From contig JAEYVW010000239.1 in assembly GCA_023429365.1 (NCBI GenBank), positions 1 through 9,945 of the forward strand: DNA of 9,945 nt, in the 5' to 3' direction. Within the stretch, counting starts at the first letter, position 1. Every line of letters begins with the position of its first letter. The notes below the pieces were generated by a model that did no database searches, was not told the DNA's origin, and worked only from the letters and a program-made list of their open reading frames with translations. A program made the position numbers and the translations under genes. Positions 6,737 to 9,945 of this stretch are shown in pieces. This stretch comes from Bacteroidota bacterium. GTDB lineage: Bacteria > Bacteroidota > Bacteroidia > Chitinophagales > Chitinophagaceae.

Positions 6737-6807
6737 AGTTTTGTCATAGGCATATCACACGAACTTTTTCGGGAAAAAATCGGATAATTAAGCTCTATTT
6801 ATACTTT

Positions 6808-6833
6808 TTTGTACAAATGGAATCGTATCTTTG
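6808..6833 (+). promoter_or_regulatory. Candidate Bacteroidota-type promoter of the suf operon
   Basis: TATCTTTG (6826-6833) is a full match to the Bacteroidota -7 consensus TAnnTTTG, and a TTTG (6808-6811) lies upstream in a T-rich run. The 14-base gap between them is shorter than usual, so the -7 element is the stronger part. The region contains the 10-base palindrome TTTGTACAAA (6808-6817), a possible operator. The ATG of sufB is 35 bases downstream of the -7 element, giving a short leader. Confidence 0.55.
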
Positions 6834-6868
6834 TGGCCCTTTTTTAATAAGACCTGCAAAATTAAGTT

Positions 6869-8314
6869 ATGAGTGAAGAGTTAAGTACGATAGAACAGAC
6901 GGTTCTTAGCGAGTATAAATATGGTTTTGTTACTGATATTGAAGCAGATGAGGCTCCTAAAGGTCTGAATGAAGACACCGTACGTTTTATTTCTGCGAAG
7001 AAGAATGAACCCGCCTGGCTGTTGGAATGGAGATTGAAAGCCTTTCGCCACTGGTTGAAAATGGAAGAGCCGGCCTGGGCCAATATCAGTTATCCGCCAA
7101 TCAACTACCAGGATATCATTTATTATTCTGCACCAAAGCAAAAGATAAAACCCAACAGTCTTGATGAGATCGATCCGGAACTCCGGCGGACTTTTGAAAA
7201 ACTGGGTATTTCGCTTGAAGAACAAAAAAGGCTGACCGGGGTGGCAGTTGATGCGGTTATCGACAGTGTTTCGATCGGTACGACATTTAAGGAACAACTG
7301 GCAGAACTCGGAATCATATTTTGTTCGATGAGTGAAGCCGTGCAGGAACATCCGGAACTTATAAAAAAATATCTCGGTTCAGTAGTACCTATCACTGATA
7401 ATTATTTCGCCGCGCTGAATTCAGCTGTTTTCAGTGATGGATCATTTTGTTTTATTCCAAAAGGCGTCCGCTGTCCGATGGAACTGTCTACTTATTTCCG
7501 TATCAATGCGGAAAATACAGGACAGTTTGAAAGAACGTTGATCGTTGCCGAAGATGCAAGCTATGTGAGTTATCTCGAAGGCTGTACCGCACCCATGCGT
7601 GACGAAAACCAGTTGCATGCCGCAGTGGTTGAGCTGATTGCGATGGACGATGCGGAGATCAAATACTCCACCGTTCAAAACTGGTATCCCGGTGATAAAG
7701 ACGGAAATGGAGGTATCTACAATTTCGTGACTAAACGCGGTATTTGCCAGGGTAAAAATTCTAAGATCTCATGGACGCAGGTGGAAACTGGTTCTGCTAT
7801 CACCTGGAAATACCCTGGTGTGATCTTAAAAGGTGATAATTCGGTGGGTGAATTCTATTCGATCGCTGTTACAAATCATCACCAGCAGGCCGATACCGGT
7901 ACGAAAATGCAACACATCGGTAAGAACACAAAAAGCCGCATCGTTTCAAAAGGCATATCTGCCGGCGTAAGTAATAATAGTTACCGCGGACTTGTACACG
8001 TAAGTAAGAAAGCGGAGAATGCACGCAATTTTTCTCAATGCGACTCGCTGCTTTTGGGCGACAAATGCGGTGCGCACACTTTCCCATACATCGAAGTGAA
8101 GAACAATTCAGCTATAGTGGAACATGAAGCAACTACTTCCAAGATCGGGGAAGACCAGATATTTTATTGTAACCAGCGCGGAATTGATACTGAAACTGCC
8201 GTGGCATTGATCGTAAACGGATTTGCCAGGGAAGTCATGAACCAGCTCCCGATGGAATTCGCCGTAGAAGCTCAAAAGCTGTTAGCAGTAAGCCTTGAAG
8301 GTAGTGTTGGATAA
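6869..8314 (+). CDS. sufB: Fe-S cluster assembly protein SufB
   Basis: At 481 residues the protein has the normal SufB length and is recognisable throughout: [25 protein letters not shown] region (188-212), [22 protein letters not shown] (231-255), the [26 protein letters not shown] region (291-316), and [26 protein letters not shown] (385-410). Cys239 in GCTAP and Cys391 in SQCDS appear to correspond to the two functionally important cysteines described in E. coli SufB (Cys254 and Cys405). SufB is the scaffold subunit of the cytoplasmic SufBC2D complex on which nascent Fe-S clusters are built. The ATG at 6869 gives the expected N-terminus, with no better upstream candidate. It is first in the suf cluster here; no sufA, sufE or Rrf2-type regulator gene lies immediately upstream, which is common in Bacteroidota where the order starts with sufB. 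Confidence 0.97.
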   Translation: MSEELSTIEQTVLSEYKYGFVTDIEADEAPKGLNEDTVRFISAKKNEPAWLLEWRLKAFRHWLKMEEPAWANISYPPINYQDIIYYSAPKQKIKPNSLDEIDPELRRTFEKLGISLEEQKRLTGVAVDAVIDSVSIGTTFKEQLAELGIIFCSMSEAVQEHPELIKKYLGSVVPITDNYFAALNSAVFSDGSFCFIPKGVRCPMELSTYFRINAENTGQFERTLIVAEDASYVSYLEGCTAPMRDENQLHAAVVELIAMDDAEIKYSTVQNWYPGDKDGNGGIYNFVTKRGICQGKNSKISWTQVETGSAITWKYPGVILKGDNSVGEFYSIAVTNHHQQADTGTKMQHIGKNTKSRIVSKGISAGVSNNSYRGLVHVSKKAENARNFSQCDSLLLGDKCGAHTFPYIEVKNNSAIVEHEATTSKIGEDQIFYCNQRGIDTETAVALIVNGFAREVMNQLPMEFAVEAQKLLAVSLEGSVG

Positions 8315-8337
8315 TTGACAGGATTTTGGAATTAGTG

Positions 8338-8365
8338 TTTGGACCCGATAGCTATCGGGTTTGGA
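8338..8365. repeat. Perfect palindrome flanked by direct TTTGGA repeats, between sufB and sufC
   Basis: CCCGATAGCTATCGGG (8344-8359) is a perfect 16-base palindrome, or 18 if the outer A and T are counted. It is flanked on both sides by TTTGGA (8338-8343 and 8360-8365). No T-run follows, so it is not a standard intrinsic terminator. The same GATAGCTATC core is familiar to me as an intergenic repeat in Bacteroidota genomes. In an operon it could form a stem that stabilises or separates the sufB and sufC parts of the transcript. Confidence 0.7.
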
Positions 8366-8425
8366 AGAAGCAGAGTTAAGACTTCAAAATAATAAATAAC
8401 GACTTTAACATAATAATCTATAAAC

Positions 8426-9190
8426 ATGCTTTCGATTAAAAACTTACATGCCGGAACCGGGGAAAGGAAGATATTAAATGGGATCAACCTGGAAATTAAA
8501 GCGGGAGAAGTGCATGCTATCATGGGGCCGAATGGTTCTGGTAAAAGTACACTTGCATCGGTGTTGGCCGGCAGGAAGGAATATGATGTGTTGAACGGAT
8601 CAGTGGAATTCCTCGGTAAAGACCTGTTGGAGCTTTCTCCCGAGGAGAGGGCAGGCGAGGGAGTTTTTCTTGCCTTTCAATACCCTGTTGAGATACCAGG
8701 TCTGAGCACAACCAATTTTATAAAAACAGCAGTCAACGAGGTTAGAAAATACCGCGGCCAGGAAGCTCTCGATGCAGTTTCGTTTTTGAAACTTATGAAA
8801 GAGAAAATGGCACTAATGAATATGGACCAGGCCCTGTTAAGCCGTTCGCTGAATGAAGGGTTTTCAGGTGGTGAAAAGAAAAGGAACGAGATTTTCCAGA
8901 TGGCAATGCTGCAACCCAAACTGGCAGTGTTGGATGAAACTGACTCTGGTCTCGATATCGATGCCATTCGTGTGGTTGCAAACGGCGTGAATAAACTTCG
9001 TAGCAAAGACAATGCGATATTGATGGTGACTCACTACCAGCGCCTGCTTGACTATATTGTCCCTGATTTTGTGCATGTATTATACAATGGACGAATCGTA
9101 AAATCAGGGCCGAAAGAACTCGCGCTTGAACTGGAAGAAAGAGGATATGAGTTTATAAAAGATGAAGTGAACGTGGGCCAGGAAGCCTAA
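8426..9190 (+). CDS. sufC: Fe-S cluster assembly ATPase SufC
   Basis: The 254-residue product is a complete ABC-type ATPase: Walker A GPNGSGKST (34-42), Q-loop around AFQYPVEIPG (83-92), signature FSGGEKKRNE (146-155), Walker B LAVLDETDSGLDID (166-179) and switch His203 in VTHYQR. The combination QYPVEIPG, SGGEKKRNEI and DETDSGLD is characteristic of SufC as opposed to transporter ATPases. SufC dimerises on SufB and SufD, and its ATP-driven movement reshapes the scaffold for cluster assembly; there is no membrane partner. It lies 111 bases after sufB, a wider spacing than usual inside an operon because of the palindrome-containing insert, and 47 bases before sufD. No Shine-Dalgarno sequence is visible before the ATG. 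Confidence 0.97.
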   Translation: MLSIKNLHAGTGERKILNGINLEIKAGEVHAIMGPNGSGKSTLASVLAGRKEYDVLNGSVEFLGKDLLELSPEERAGEGVFLAFQYPVEIPGLSTTNFIKTAVNEVRKYRGQEALDAVSFLKLMKEKMALMNMDQALLSRSLNEGFSGGEKKRNEIFQMAMLQPKLAVLDETDSGLDIDAIRVVANGVNKLRSKDNAILMVTHYQRLLDYIVPDFVHVLYNGRIVKSGPKELALELEERGYEFIKDEVNVGQEA

Positions 9191-9237
9191 CGAAGGATTC
9201 ATTTTTTATTCTCAAATCTCTCAAAACTTTAGACAAG

Positions 9238-9945
9238 ATGAACAATATTGATATTTTTAAAGAGCCTTTTAATCGTCTTCAGGCGACTGATGCCGATCAG
9301 GGTCTTGGCGCGATCCGCGAAAAAGCCTTTACGGACCTGGGCAAAATGGGTATTCCCACTGTAAAGCATGAAGAGTGGAAATATACAAGGGTCAGTAGCT
9401 TATTCAGCAAAGACTTTCAATTGGATGTAGAAGCTGTTGATGTGTCGGTTACTGCCACGGATCTCGATAGTCTTCGTTTACCTGGTGATGAGCAGGCCAA
9501 TTCCCTGGTTTTTGTGAATGGAAAATTTTCGCTCCCGCTTTCAAAAATAATTTCAAAACATATCGTGGTCATGCCTCTCGAGGAAGCCGCGAAGAATGAA
9601 TACGCTGATATTGTATCAAAACATTTTGGACATAGCAGCCAATATTTAAAAGATGGCATCCATGCTCTCAATACCGCGTTTATCCAGGGGGCGGTGTTTG
9701 TGCAGGTGAAGAAAGGAAAACTGCTGGAGCATCCTGTTTATATATATAATGTAACGGATGCCCGTAGCAGGAGTGTCCTTGCCCAACCACGAAGCCTGGT
9801 ACATATTGACGAGAACGCGCAGGCACAGTTTGCCGAAACATATGCCAGTATCGGAAGCGATGCGAGCTTTACTAACCAGGTAACAGAATTTGTAGTAGAG
9901 CAGGACGCCGTGCTGGAATATTATAAGATACAAAATGAGTCCAGC
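9238..9945 (+). CDS. sufD: Fe-S cluster assembly protein SufD, 3' end beyond window
   Basis: An ATG at 9238 opens a frame with no stop for 236 codons to the window edge. Family marks are GIPTVKHEEWKYTRVSSL (38-55, the typical KxEEWKYT motif of SufD), LVFVNGKFS (90-98), and a following beta-rich region with HPVYIYNV and RSLVHIDENAQAQFAETYAS, the start of the SufB/SufD beta-helix core. SufD pairs with SufB and SufC and is needed for iron entry into the scaffold in studied systems. About 200 residues of the C-terminal core should lie beyond base 9945; sufS and other suf genes may follow there. The start is 47 bases after sufC; no competing upstream start was seen. Confidence 0.93.
   Translation, partial: MNNIDIFKEPFNRLQATDADQGLGAIREKAFTDLGKMGIPTVKHEEWKYTRVSSLFSKDFQLDVEAVDVSVTATDLDSLRLPGDEQANSLVFVNGKFSLPLSKIISKHIVVMPLEEAAKNEYADIVSKHFGHSSQYLKDGIHALNTAFIQGAVFVQVKKGKLLEHPVYIYNVTDARSRSVLAQPRSLVHIDENAQAQFAETYASIGSDASFTNQVTEFVVEQDAVLEYYKIQNESS

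Noticed and set aside
6881..7351. Minus-strand open frame of 156 codons inside sufB
   Set aside because: The plus-strand frame encodes a highly recognisable SufB over the same bases; the antisense translation shows no domain.
8343..8360. The sufB-sufC palindrome as an intrinsic terminator
   Set aside because: The stem is followed by TTGGAAGAAG with no T-run, and sufC and sufD would need to be transcribed past it.
1..9945. CRISPR arrays, insertion sequences, tRNA or rRNA genes
   Set aside because: No regularly spaced repeat array, transposase frame, terminal inverted repeats or RNA-gene signature was seen on either strand.

Overview
The window looks like a chromosomal segment of a member of the Bacteroidota, probably close to Chitinophagaceae. 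Evidence: protein families typical of that phylum (HmuY-like, a DUF6607-like secreted protein), little or no Shine-Dalgarno signal before most starts, a TAnnTTTG-type promoter element ahead of sufB, and a CCCGATAGCTATCGGG palindrome of the kind often seen between genes in these genomes. The genus is inference. I see no rRNA, tRNA, CRISPR array, insertion sequence or prophage gene.

Layout. (1) 3-743, the 3' part of an HmuY-like heme/porphyrin-binding protein gene, then a 357-base gap with a 24-base direct repeat, a C-rich G-poor tract and a cluster of mutually exclusive inverted repeats. (2) 1101-2039, a secreted DUF6607-like protein. (3) 2276-2716 on the minus strand, an unrecognised four-helix membrane protein that converges on the DUF6607-like gene, with a strong hairpin between them. 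(4) 2915-6736, a tight three-gene operon on the plus strand: an HD-domain phosphohydrolase, a 919-residue protein joining about 12 membrane helices (nucleotide transporter/MFS type) to a long HEAT-like cytoplasmic domain, and a stand-alone cyclic-nucleotide-binding domain protein whose start overlaps the previous stop (ATGA). (5) 6869-9945, the suf iron-sulfur cluster assembly operon: sufB, sufC and the 5' part of sufD, which runs off the window.

How it fits together. The left end is probably a heme/iron uptake locus and the right end an Fe-S assembly operon; both depend on iron, but nothing shows that they are co-regulated. The middle operon is the most interesting part. It pairs a possible nucleotide-cleaving enzyme, a transporter-like membrane protein with a large helical-repeat scaffold, and a small sensor domain with an intact cyclic-nucleotide pocket and no DNA-binding or catalytic output. 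This suggests a membrane module gated or regulated by a nucleotide ligand, which I offer as a hypothesis. Related HEAT-containing nucleotide-transporter-like proteins are known in Bacteroidota, so the novelty lies in the function of the three-gene unit, not in the individual folds.
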